From Hyphobacterium sp. CCMP332 (lineage in GTDB: Bacteria > Bacteroidota > Bacteroidia > Cytophagales > CCMP332): DNA of 64,000 nucleotides. Positions 17,230 through 25,105 of the stretch are shown here, piece after piece. The position numbers and the translations under genes were made by a program. Below the pieces are notes generated by a model. That model searched no databases. It was not told the origin of the DNA and was given only the letters and a program-made list of their open reading frames with translations. The stretch is from positions 564,001 through 628,000 of the forward strand of contig CP058647.1 of assembly GCA_014323545.1 (NCBI GenBank), written 5' to 3'. How positions within the stretch are numbered: the first letter of the stretch is position 1; every line of letters starts with the position of its first letter.

Positions 17230-17880
17230 ATGGTATTTAAGGATGATTACAAACATAAGGGATTAAGAAAAAGATTAGTTAAGACAATTCAGAGCAAAGG
17301 TATAAAAGATGAAAATGTATTGGAGGCTATTTCAAAAGTCCCCAGACATATTTATTTCGACAATGCACTTTTGCATCACGCCTATGAAGACAAGGCCTTT
17401 CCAATAGGTTATGATCAAACTATTTCACAACCATATACCGTAGCAAGACAAACAGAACTGCTTGAAGTTAAAAAAGGCGATAAAGTATTGGAAATTGGAA
17501 CCGGATCGGGTTATCAGGCTTGTGTATTAGCAGAAATGGGTGTAGATCTATATACCATAGAATCAGTGTCAGGATTATACGAACGTTCGAAAAAGATTAT
17601 TTCCAGGCTAGGTTATAAAGTAAACTGTTTTTTAGGTGATGGCACACTTGGCTTGACCAAAAAAGCTCCATTTGATGGTATTATAGTAACTGCAGGTGCT
17701 CCAAAAGTTCCTGAATCATTAAAAAAACAATTGAAAATCGGAGGTAGATTAATTATTCCTGTGGGTCAACATCAAACCCAAACCATGCTTCGCGTTGTTA
17801 GAGAAACAGAAGATAAATTTAGGGAGGAAGATCATGGCATGTTCGTATTTGTTCCATTGAAGGGAAAAGAAGGCTGGTAG
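17230..17880 (+). CDS. pcm: protein-L-isoaspartate O-methyltransferase
   Basis: Pcm methylates isoaspartyl residues in damaged proteins with S-adenosylmethionine, starting their repair. The 216-residue protein has the expected N-terminal helices ending VPRHIYF, the substrate-loop region PIGYDQTISQPYTVA, the SAM-binding motif LEIGTGSGYQA (about 88-98), then GDGTLG (about 137-142) and the post-motif IVTAGAPKVP. Length is standard. It stands alone ahead of the protease cluster. Confidence 0.94.
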   Translation: MVFKDDYKHKGLRKRLVKTIQSKGIKDENVLEAISKVPRHIYFDNALLHHAYEDKAFPIGYDQTISQPYTVARQTELLEVKKGDKVLEIGTGSGYQACVLAEMGVDLYTIESVSGLYERSKKIISRLGYKVNCFLGDGTLGLTKKAPFDGIIVTAGAPKVPESLKKQLKIGGRLIIPVGQHQTQTMLRVVRETEDKFREEDHGMFVFVPLKGKEGW

Positions 17881-17917
17881 ATCTAAATTCCTTATAATTG
17901 CACATTAAATTAATACA

Positions 17918-20062
17918 ATGAAAAGAGTCTCTTACTCATTCACAATTACACTGATACTAATAAGTCAATTAGCACTAGGTCAGTCAGTTAAAACAATACC
18001 TTGCGCTGCAGATCAGGCCATGGAAAAGTTCTTTTTAACCAGTCCGGAAAAAAAGTCGGACTATTTAAGAGAATTATCAAGTTTCAATGAACTGGCAAAA
18101 TTACAAGCAGGGACAAAAGCCAAAACTACCTTTATTGTTCCAACCGTTGTCCATGTAATTCACTTTAACGGCAATGGAAACATAAGCGATGCTCAGGTAT
18201 TGGATGGAATTAATCAAATAAATGAGGATTTTAAACGTGAAAATGCTGATACCACCGATACGAGAGCTTTTTTCAAACCTTATGCCGGCTCACTCGATAT
18301 AGAATTCAGACTTGCCAAAAAAGACCCTAATGGCAATTGCACAAATGGTATTGTTAGAGTAAATGATTCTAAAACCAACAATTTTGGAGGGCAAGATGCA
18401 TTAATTAGCAGCTGGGACAACACGAAATATTTTAATATTTGGATCGTAAATGATATTGAAAACTTCACCGGAGGCGGTGGAGTAATTTTAGGATATGCTT
18501 ATTATCCAAGTAACGGAAATAATCCTTTATATGGTCTTGTAAATCGCAACGATGCCTGGGGAAGAATAGGTAATATTATATATCAGGGAAGGACTCCAAC
18601 CCACGAAGTTGGACATGCACTGAATTTAGCCCACACCTTCAATGGATCATGTGGAAGTGATTGTAGCAGTTCCGGAGATTTTGTCTGTGATACGCCCCCT
18701 GCTTCTTCACCTACTCAGGGATGTAATTTAAATTTAAATTCGTGTACAAATGATACCCAGGGCCCCTCACCTTTTACAACAGATGTAAAAAATCAAATTG
18801 AAAACTACATGTCATACGACGATTGTCAAAACATGTTTAGTCAGGGTCAGGTTGCCAGAATGACAAGTGCATTAACAAGCATAAACAATCTTGTTAATTT
18901 AACATCAACCCAAAACCTGATTAACACAGGAACCGATGACGCTTATTTTTTTACTGCACCAAATTGTGCACCGGTTGCCCAGTTTTCTGTTGATAAAAAA
19001 ATCAATTGCGTTAATGGTTCATTTCAATTTGAAGATTTTTCTTTTAATGCTATTAAAGATTCAACATGGAGCTACAATTGGTCCTTTCCGGGAGGTTCAC
19101 CTGCAAGTTCAAGTCTGGAAAAACCAGTTGTAACTTATAATCAGGCCGGTCAATACGATGTCAGCCTTACTGTGAGTAATATCAATGGATCATCAGCTGT
19201 CCTAACCAAAAGCAATTATATCGATATTTTAAATGGTTCGGGAAATTTTATTGCTCCTAGAAAAGTATTTTTTACAGAAGCGGGTTTTCCCGTTTATCAA
19301 AACGATCAAAGTCTTTCCTGGGATATAAATAACAAAAACAATTCTGCTTTTACATGGGAAAGAAATACCAATGCATTTTTTAGTGCTCCTGCAAGTCTGC
19401 AAATCAGAAATTTTAATAATTCAGGAAATGGAGAAAAAAATTCATTGATCAGTCCGGTTGCTGATTTAACACAAGTAAGCAATGCCTATCTCAATTTTTG
19501 GATTGCATATGCGCAAAGAAACAGTGAAGTTGAACTTTTAAATATTTCCTACAGCAATGATTGTGGGGCTACATGGAATCTTCTGAAATCAGAATTGAGT
19601 ATTTATTTATACAGTCGGTCAAAAATCAGCAGTTCTGAGTTTGTTCCTCTTAACTCTAATGAATGGGCACCCTATTCATTAAATATATCAAACCTTGCAG
19701 GTCAGGATAATCTGAAATTTCAACTCGAGTTTAAATCACTTGGAGGAAATAATATTTACATTGATGATTTTGAAATTTCGCAGTCACCATTAACTCAAAT
19801 AAGTAATTCAATTGAAAATCAGTATTTTAAAATTTTTCCAAATCCTTCAAGCGGTTTTTTCACAATAGAACCGGGAAATTTCTTCGGGGATAAGGGAACA
19901 CAGTTTGTAGTGATAAATAATCTTGGAAAAATAGTTGCAGGTTTTACAATTGATCCCAACCAGACAGGAATAAATATCGATTTGAGTCATTTGCCAGCCG
20001 GAATGTATTTGCTTAAACCTTTAACCAATAAAAGAATAAACACAAAACTCATTATTGAATAA
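17918..20062 (+). CDS. secreted M43-type zinc metalloprotease with PKD and T9SS sorting domain (paralogue 1)
   Basis: The 714-residue protein is predicted to leave the cell by Sec plus type IX secretion. Order of parts: signal peptide (1-21), a propeptide with CAADQA, peptidase domain (about 75-320), PKD domain (about 355-440, WSFPGGSPASSS then GQYDVSLTVSN), a jelly-roll-like region (about 445-625) and a T9SS type A sorting domain from about 642 (FKIFPNPSSGFFTIEPG). The zinc motif HEVGHALNLAH begins at His229, and the Met-turn is ENYMSYDD. Its jelly-roll region differs much more from the other three than they do from one another, so it is the outlier of the family. It shares one base with the next gene (TAATG). 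Confidence 0.9.
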   Translation: MKRVSYSFTITLILISQLALGQSVKTIPCAADQAMEKFFLTSPEKKSDYLRELSSFNELAKLQAGTKAKTTFIVPTVVHVIHFNGNGNISDAQVLDGINQINEDFKRENADTTDTRAFFKPYAGSLDIEFRLAKKDPNGNCTNGIVRVNDSKTNNFGGQDALISSWDNTKYFNIWIVNDIENFTGGGGVILGYAYYPSNGNNPLYGLVNRNDAWGRIGNIIYQGRTPTHEVGHALNLAHTFNGSCGSDCSSSGDFVCDTPPASSPTQGCNLNLNSCTNDTQGPSPFTTDVKNQIENYMSYDDCQNMFSQGQVARMTSALTSINNLVNLTSTQNLINTGTDDAYFFTAPNCAPVAQFSVDKKINCVNGSFQFEDFSFNAIKDSTWSYNWSFPGGSPASSSLEKPVVTYNQAGQYDVSLTVSNINGSSAVLTKSNYIDILNGSGNFIAPRKVFFTEAGFPVYQNDQSLSWDINNKNNSAFTWERNTNAFFSAPASLQIRNFNNSGNGEKNSLISPVADLTQVSNAYLNFWIAYAQRNSEVELLNISYSNDCGATWNLLKSELSIYLYSRSKISSSEFVPLNSNEWAPYSLNISNLAGQDNLKFQLEFKSLGGNNIYIDDFEISQSPLTQISNSIENQYFKIFPNPSSGFFTIEPGNFFGDKGTQFVVINNLGKIVAGFTIDPNQTGINIDLSHLPAGMYLLKPLTNKRINTKLIIE

Positions 20063-20511
20063 TGATTAGTTCAAAAATTGCATCAATTTTATTTGATGAA
20101 GGCATTTACAAAATTCCTGAAGCAACGCCAGGTTCTTTAAACAAAAAATTGGACATCCATGGAAAAAGAGATAGTGTTATTCTATGTCTTTTCATCAATG
20201 ATGATTTTTCTCATCCTCATGATGAGGAATTGGTTTTGGCTGAAAATATTATGAATTCAATAAAGATTGGTAAAAATGATTTCGCATGGGCCTATTCAAA
20301 ATCAGCCTGGGAGAACCACAATTTTGAATACTCATATATTTTTATTTTTGCGGCACAGGAGCATAAGGGTAAAAATAACCTTTCTTTGAATTCTTGGTCG
20401 AATATCAACAATTCCAAAGTACTAAAAACATATTCCCTTAAAGAACTAATTTCTGACCAAAATAAAAAAAGGGAACTTTGGGCCTGCTTAATTGATTTTA
20501 ACAATAATTAA
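20062..20511 (+). CDS. small protein of unknown function between two proteases
   Basis: A 149-residue protein with no signal peptide, so cytoplasmic. It starts at the A of the previous stop codon (TAATG) and ends 28 bases before the next protease, so it belongs to the transcription unit of the first protease. An ILCLFINDDF strand, a helix with LAENIMNSIKIG and a FAWAYSKSAW strand give an alternating alpha/beta pattern. It reminds me of small Bacteroidota proteins related to the DNA polymerase III psi (HolD)/uracil-DNA-glycosylase-like fold, but the match is weak. I do not assign a function. Confidence 0.6.
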   Translation: MISSKIASILFDEGIYKIPEATPGSLNKKLDIHGKRDSVILCLFINDDFSHPHDEELVLAENIMNSIKIGKNDFAWAYSKSAWENHNFEYSYIFIFAAQEHKGKNNLSLNSWSNINNSKVLKTYSLKELISDQNKKRELWACLIDFNNN

Positions 20512-20539
20512 TTATCTATTCTCTAATAAAAAACATCAA

Positions 20540-22693
20540 ATGATTAAATTATTACAAATGAAATACCTAAGTCTTATTCTATTACTGAGTGTATTCTTAA
20601 TCTCTGGATCATTTGCCCAGCATGTACACAGCATCAAATGTGGTGCTGATCAAGCTCGTGAAGACATGATAAAACTGTATCCTGAAATGGCCCAAAACAT
20701 GCAAGAAGCTGAGGCGGATATAGCTCGTTATCTATCTAAAAATCCTCAAAGAAAAAGTCAGACAACTTTCGTTGTTCCAATTGTTTTTCACGTAGTTCAT
20801 GAAAATGGACCCGAAAATATTTCCAATGCTCAAATTATTGCGGCTCTTGATGAATTGAACAGGGATTTTCAAAAATTAAATTCTGACACTTCATCTATTG
20901 CATCTTCATTCCAACCGATCATCGGAGATATGGACATGGAATTTAGATTGGCCACAAAGGATCCAAATGGCAATTGCACGAATGGTATTGACAGAATATA
21001 CGATCCAACATTTACGAATCACGGCGGATGCCCAGGTGGCTCTTGCAATGTACCTAAACCTAATGCCTGGGATAAAGACAAATATTTGAATGTTTGGATT
21101 GTAAAATCAATTGCAAGCGGTGCCGGTGGTTACGCCTATCTTGCATCTCAAAATGTACCACAGGGATTTGACGGAATAGTGGTTTTATATTCACAATTTG
21201 GAGTTGGTAGCACGAGAACACTGACGCATGAAACCGGTCATTATTTCAATCTTTATCATACCTGGGGACAAACCAATAACCCTGGATTACCTTCAAATTG
21301 TAATGATGATGACAATGTAAATGACACTCCCAATACTATAGGAAATGCAAGTGGTTGTAATCTTTCCAGAGTTTCTTGTTCAAGTCTTGACAATGTTCAA
21401 AACTATATGGATTACTCAAATTGCCCGAGCATGTTCACTGTTGGTCAGGTAGCAAGAATGGATGCGGCCATAAATGGAGGATTCTCATGGGTTAGATCAA
21501 CCCTTGTATCTCCATCCAACCTTATAGCGACCGGTACCGATGATGCAACTTATCAAGGTACACCAGCATGTCCGGTTACTGTCGTATTTCAGGCCAATAA
21601 AAATAAAGAATGTGAAGGCGGTGTGATTAATTATACCGACAAATCCTTTCATGCATTAGCAGATGAAAATACCTGGACTTATAATTGGACTTTCCCGGGT
21701 GGAACACCTTCAACATCGAATTTAAAAAACCCATCAGTTACTTATTTAGTACCGGGAACACATGATGTTAGTCTTTCTATTGATATTCCCTCGGTTTCAT
21801 CACCGGTTAACTTAAGAACAAATTTTGTTGAAATAACCCCGGGCTCTGGTTCATACATAGGTCCTTACCTGGAGAAAGTTGATGATCCCATGTGGCCAAA
21901 TAATTCTGATTCTAGTCTGATATGGACAAGAGAGAAACCATCCGGAAGCTTATTTCAATTCCAGAGATCCAGTAACAGTTATTATTCTCCTCCATCAAGC
22001 ATTTATCTCAATAATTTTGCATATAATAATAGCGGTGAATTTGACTTAATAACTCCAATTGCAGATTTGACACAATTGCAGCCCGGAAGTGCATTTCTAA
22101 ACTTTCAAGTGGCTCATATTCAAAGAGCATCTGAGTTGGAAAGCATTTTACTCTGGGTGAGTGATGATTGTGGCCAGTCATTTAGTTTTATAAAAGCCTG
22201 GAATTCAAATATTATAAATACTTCAGCTGCCAGCAGTTCTGCATTTAATCCAACTGATACAAGCGAATGGAGCTTTGTAAGCTATGATATTTCAAATTAT
22301 GCGGGAATGGATAACATACAATTCATGTTCAGATTTAATGCAAATGGAGGAAACAATTTATGGCTAGATGATATTCACATTTCAGATTCAGACCAACCAG
22401 TTCCTTTAACCACAGGTTTGAAATCCGACATATTTGGTGATTTTAATCTTTATCCAAATCCAAACAATGGTGAATTTACAGTGGAATTCAACCATAATGG
22501 TGCTGAAGAAGTTAAAATTGAAATGGTCAATTTAATCGGAGAATCCACAGAAATAGAGTTGTCAGATTCAATTAAAAAAGGTTGGAACAGCCTGAGAATA
22601 AAAACCAAATCCTATAAATTGGAACCCGGTGTTTATTTCATTAAAATAAATTCAGGAAATGATTGGATAACTAAAAGGGTTATAGTTCAGTAA
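20540..22693 (+). CDS. secreted M43-type zinc metalloprotease with PKD and T9SS sorting domain (paralogue 2)
   Basis: I place the start at ATG 20540 rather than the upstream ATT at 20492, which would overlap the previous gene; ATG 20558 (MKYLSLILLL) is also possible and gives a tidier signal peptide ending SFAQ. The 717-residue product has a peptidase domain with zinc motif HETGHYFNLYH (His230 from this start), Met-turn QNYMDYSNC, a PKD domain (NWTFPGGTPSTS), a conserved jelly-roll region (starting SGSLFQFQRSS and ending NLWLDDIHISDSDQP) and a T9SS type A sorting domain (FNLYPNPNNGEFTVEF). A strong terminator follows. It is close to paralogues 3 and 4. Confidence 0.9.
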   Translation: MIKLLQMKYLSLILLLSVFLISGSFAQHVHSIKCGADQAREDMIKLYPEMAQNMQEAEADIARYLSKNPQRKSQTTFVVPIVFHVVHENGPENISNAQIIAALDELNRDFQKLNSDTSSIASSFQPIIGDMDMEFRLATKDPNGNCTNGIDRIYDPTFTNHGGCPGGSCNVPKPNAWDKDKYLNVWIVKSIASGAGGYAYLASQNVPQGFDGIVVLYSQFGVGSTRTLTHETGHYFNLYHTWGQTNNPGLPSNCNDDDNVNDTPNTIGNASGCNLSRVSCSSLDNVQNYMDYSNCPSMFTVGQVARMDAAINGGFSWVRSTLVSPSNLIATGTDDATYQGTPACPVTVVFQANKNKECEGGVINYTDKSFHALADENTWTYNWTFPGGTPSTSNLKNPSVTYLVPGTHDVSLSIDIPSVSSPVNLRTNFVEITPGSGSYIGPYLEKVDDPMWPNNSDSSLIWTREKPSGSLFQFQRSSNSYYSPPSSIYLNNFAYNNSGEFDLITPIADLTQLQPGSAFLNFQVAHIQRASELESILLWVSDDCGQSFSFIKAWNSNIINTSAASSSAFNPTDTSEWSFVSYDISNYAGMDNIQFMFRFNANGGNNLWLDDIHISDSDQPVPLTTGLKSDIFGDFNLYPNPNNGEFTVEFNHNGAEEVKIEMVNLIGESTEIELSDSIKKGWNSLRIKTKSYKLEPGVYFIKINSGNDWITKRVIVQ

Positions 22694-22720
22694 TTCTTTA
22701 ATATCAATTTATGTATTAAT

Positions 22721-22747
22721 GGGGACCTTCTGGGTCCCTTTTTTATT
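22721..22747 (+). terminator. intrinsic terminator after protease 2
   Basis: Stem GGGACC (22722-22727) and GGTCCC (22733-22738), five-base loop, then a run of six T and an AT-rich tail. It ends the transcription unit of proteases 1 and 2. Confidence 0.9.
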
Positions 22748-22848
22748 TTGATGACTTTAAATAAACTTTTATGTATTATTTTTAAAGTTCAAGATATTGA
22801 TCATACCTAAAAATCAGTACAATCAGCCAATACATTAATTATAATTCA

Positions 22849-24990
22849 ATGAAAAGATATTTATTAATCAATTTAGTAACCTTCGCGTTTCTCATAACGA
22901 GCAATTTCAGTTCGATTGCCCAAAGCAATCACTGGTGTTTGACAGACCAATTGCATCAGCAAAGAATTGCCGAAAATCCTGAGTTAATTAAAGAAATGGA
23001 TGAATTCGAACAAGATATGTCCAGATTGCAGAATTCAAGTACAAAATCCAATATAACTTATACCGTACCCGTGGTTTTCCATGTTGTCCATGAAAATGGT
23101 TCTGAAAATGTACCCAGTTCATATATCAAAGCTATAATGGAGGAACTAAACAGAGATTTTCAAAAGTTAAATCCGGACACCTCGGGAATTGTTCCGGCAT
23201 TTCAGGGAATAATCGGTGATCCTGATTTTCAGTTCAGATTGGCCACAAAAGATCCTAATGGAAATTGCACTAATGGAATTACCAGAACCTTTGATCCGGT
23301 ATACACCAATGATGCCAGACAGAATTACAGACCAGTTATCTGGCCAAGAGATAAATACTTAAACATCTGGGTGGTTAAGCAGCCCGGAGCAGGAAGTGCT
23401 GCTTTCGCTTATCTTCCTTCAGGTTCGAATCCTGCTCCTTTTGATGGTGTAGTGATTGGCTACCAATATATCAATCCAAGTAACAACCAGTTTTCGGTGA
23501 CATTGACACATGAAGTTGGTCATTATTTTTATCTGTATCATACCTGGGGTTCGCAAACAGGTGGTGTAGGTTCAGGTCAACCGGGAGATCCTGCCAACTG
23601 CAACGATGATGATTTTGTGTCTGATACTCCAAATACAATAGGATCAACCAATTGCAACCTCACAGCTAATACCTGTCCAGATCCGGGCATAGACAATGTC
23701 CAGAATTACATGGATTATTCATTTTGCGGTGATTATATGTTTACAACAGAGCAGTCCTCCAGAATGCAGAATACACAAATTATACGATCTTATAGGGCAA
23801 ATTTAGTATCTCCGGCAAATCTTCTTGCCACCGGTACCGATGATGCCTCGTATGCAAATCCTGCCTGTCCTCCAACAGCAGACTTTATAGTTAACAAAGC
23901 AAAAGAATGTGAGGGCGGTACTTTTTCATTTACCGACCGATCATTCCATGCATTTGCCAGTCCGGGTTCCTTTACTTATAACTGGACATTTAATGGGGGG
24001 ACGCCTGCCACATCATCCTCGCAAAATCCTTCAATTGTATATAATACAGCAGGGATTTATGACGTTTCCTTATCCGTCAGTTTACCTACTACAAGTTCAA
24101 ATACTGATACCAGAAGCAATTTAATTGAGATCATACCGGGTAGTGGATCATTTATTGCCCCCTATGTTGAACAAGTATCCGAGCCTACATGGCCAAATAA
24201 CCCGGATGTAAGCCTGAACTGGGACCGGGACAAACCTTCAGGTAGTTTATTTCAATTTCAAAGATCTACCAATGGATTTTATTCCCCTCCTTCCAGTATT
24301 TATTTAAATAATTTCAGTTTTAACGGAAATGGTCAGTTCAATTTGATTACACCAATTGCCGATCTCACAAATATGCAAGCGGGGAGTACTTTTCTCAATT
24401 TTCAGGTAGCTCATGCACAAAAAGCGAGTGAACAAGAGGGAATATCACTTTGGATAAGTACTGACTGTGGTGAATCATTTTCATTTGAAAAATCATGGGG
24501 AGGAAGTACGATTAATTCAGTTCCTGCATCTAGTTCTTCATTCACTCCTACTGATACGAGTGACTGGAATTTCATCAGTTATGATATTTCGAATTTAGCA
24601 GGACTTGATAATGTTCAATTTAGATTGAGATTTTCTGCGAATTCCGGTAATAACTTATGGTTGGATGATATTCATATTTCTGATTCTGATCAGCCATATC
24701 CATTAACGGTTGGGTTTAGGAAGGACTTATTTAGAGAATTCAACCTTTACCCTAATCCAAATGAAGGAATTTTCACAATGGAGTTTTATGTTATTGGCAA
24801 TGAAAATGTGAGTGCTGAAATTGTAGATATTGTTGGGAAATCAATACCCATTGAATTAATTGAAAATATTCAAACGGGATGGAACAAAACAATAATTGAT
24901 ACTAAAAAATATAAACTCAACGAAGGGATCTATTTTCTTAAATTAAATTCAGGAAATCAGGTTTTTTCAAAACGCTTAATAATTCAATAA
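22849..24990 (+). CDS. secreted M43-type zinc metalloprotease with PKD and T9SS sorting domain (paralogue 3)
   Basis: The 713-residue product has a signal peptide (MKRYLLINLVTFAFLITSNF, cleavage near residue 25), a short propeptide, and a peptidase domain with zinc motif HEVGHYFYLYH starting at His221; its eighth position is Tyr, where metzincins usually have Gly and two of the sister copies have Asn. The Met-turn is QNYMDYSFC. PKD (NWTFNGGTPATS), jelly-roll and T9SS sorting domain (FNLYPNPNEGIFTMEF) follow in the same order as its sisters. It has its own upstream gap of about 100 bases after a terminator and its own terminator, so it is likely a separate transcript. Confidence 0.9.
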   Translation: MKRYLLINLVTFAFLITSNFSSIAQSNHWCLTDQLHQQRIAENPELIKEMDEFEQDMSRLQNSSTKSNITYTVPVVFHVVHENGSENVPSSYIKAIMEELNRDFQKLNPDTSGIVPAFQGIIGDPDFQFRLATKDPNGNCTNGITRTFDPVYTNDARQNYRPVIWPRDKYLNIWVVKQPGAGSAAFAYLPSGSNPAPFDGVVIGYQYINPSNNQFSVTLTHEVGHYFYLYHTWGSQTGGVGSGQPGDPANCNDDDFVSDTPNTIGSTNCNLTANTCPDPGIDNVQNYMDYSFCGDYMFTTEQSSRMQNTQIIRSYRANLVSPANLLATGTDDASYANPACPPTADFIVNKAKECEGGTFSFTDRSFHAFASPGSFTYNWTFNGGTPATSSSQNPSIVYNTAGIYDVSLSVSLPTTSSNTDTRSNLIEIIPGSGSFIAPYVEQVSEPTWPNNPDVSLNWDRDKPSGSLFQFQRSTNGFYSPPSSIYLNNFSFNGNGQFNLITPIADLTNMQAGSTFLNFQVAHAQKASEQEGISLWISTDCGESFSFEKSWGGSTINSVPASSSSFTPTDTSDWNFISYDISNLAGLDNVQFRLRFSANSGNNLWLDDIHISDSDQPYPLTVGFRKDLFREFNLYPNPNEGIFTMEFYVIGNENVSAEIVDIVGKSIPIELIENIQTGWNKTIIDTKKYKLNEGIYFLKLNSGNQVFSKRLIIQ

Positions 24991-25008
24991 TTATTAAATA
25001 TTTTAATT

Positions 25009-25035
25009 AAAGGAGGCATTGTCCTCCTTTTTTAT
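25009..25035 (+). terminator. intrinsic terminator after protease 3
   Basis: Stem AAAGGAGG (25009-25016) and CCTCCTTT (25023-25030), six-base loop, then more T. It is 18 bases after the protease 3 stop codon. Confidence 0.9.
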
Positions 25036-25105
25036 TTCAACGGTTAAATCAAAGCATGATAATCAAATAAATTCGAAAGAAAGTATTTAAAAAAATAATC
25101 AAAAA

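Noticed and set aside
20492-20539. Upstream start of protease 2 at ATT 20492.
   Set aside because: It is a rare start, overlaps the previous gene by 20 bases and adds residues before the signal peptide.
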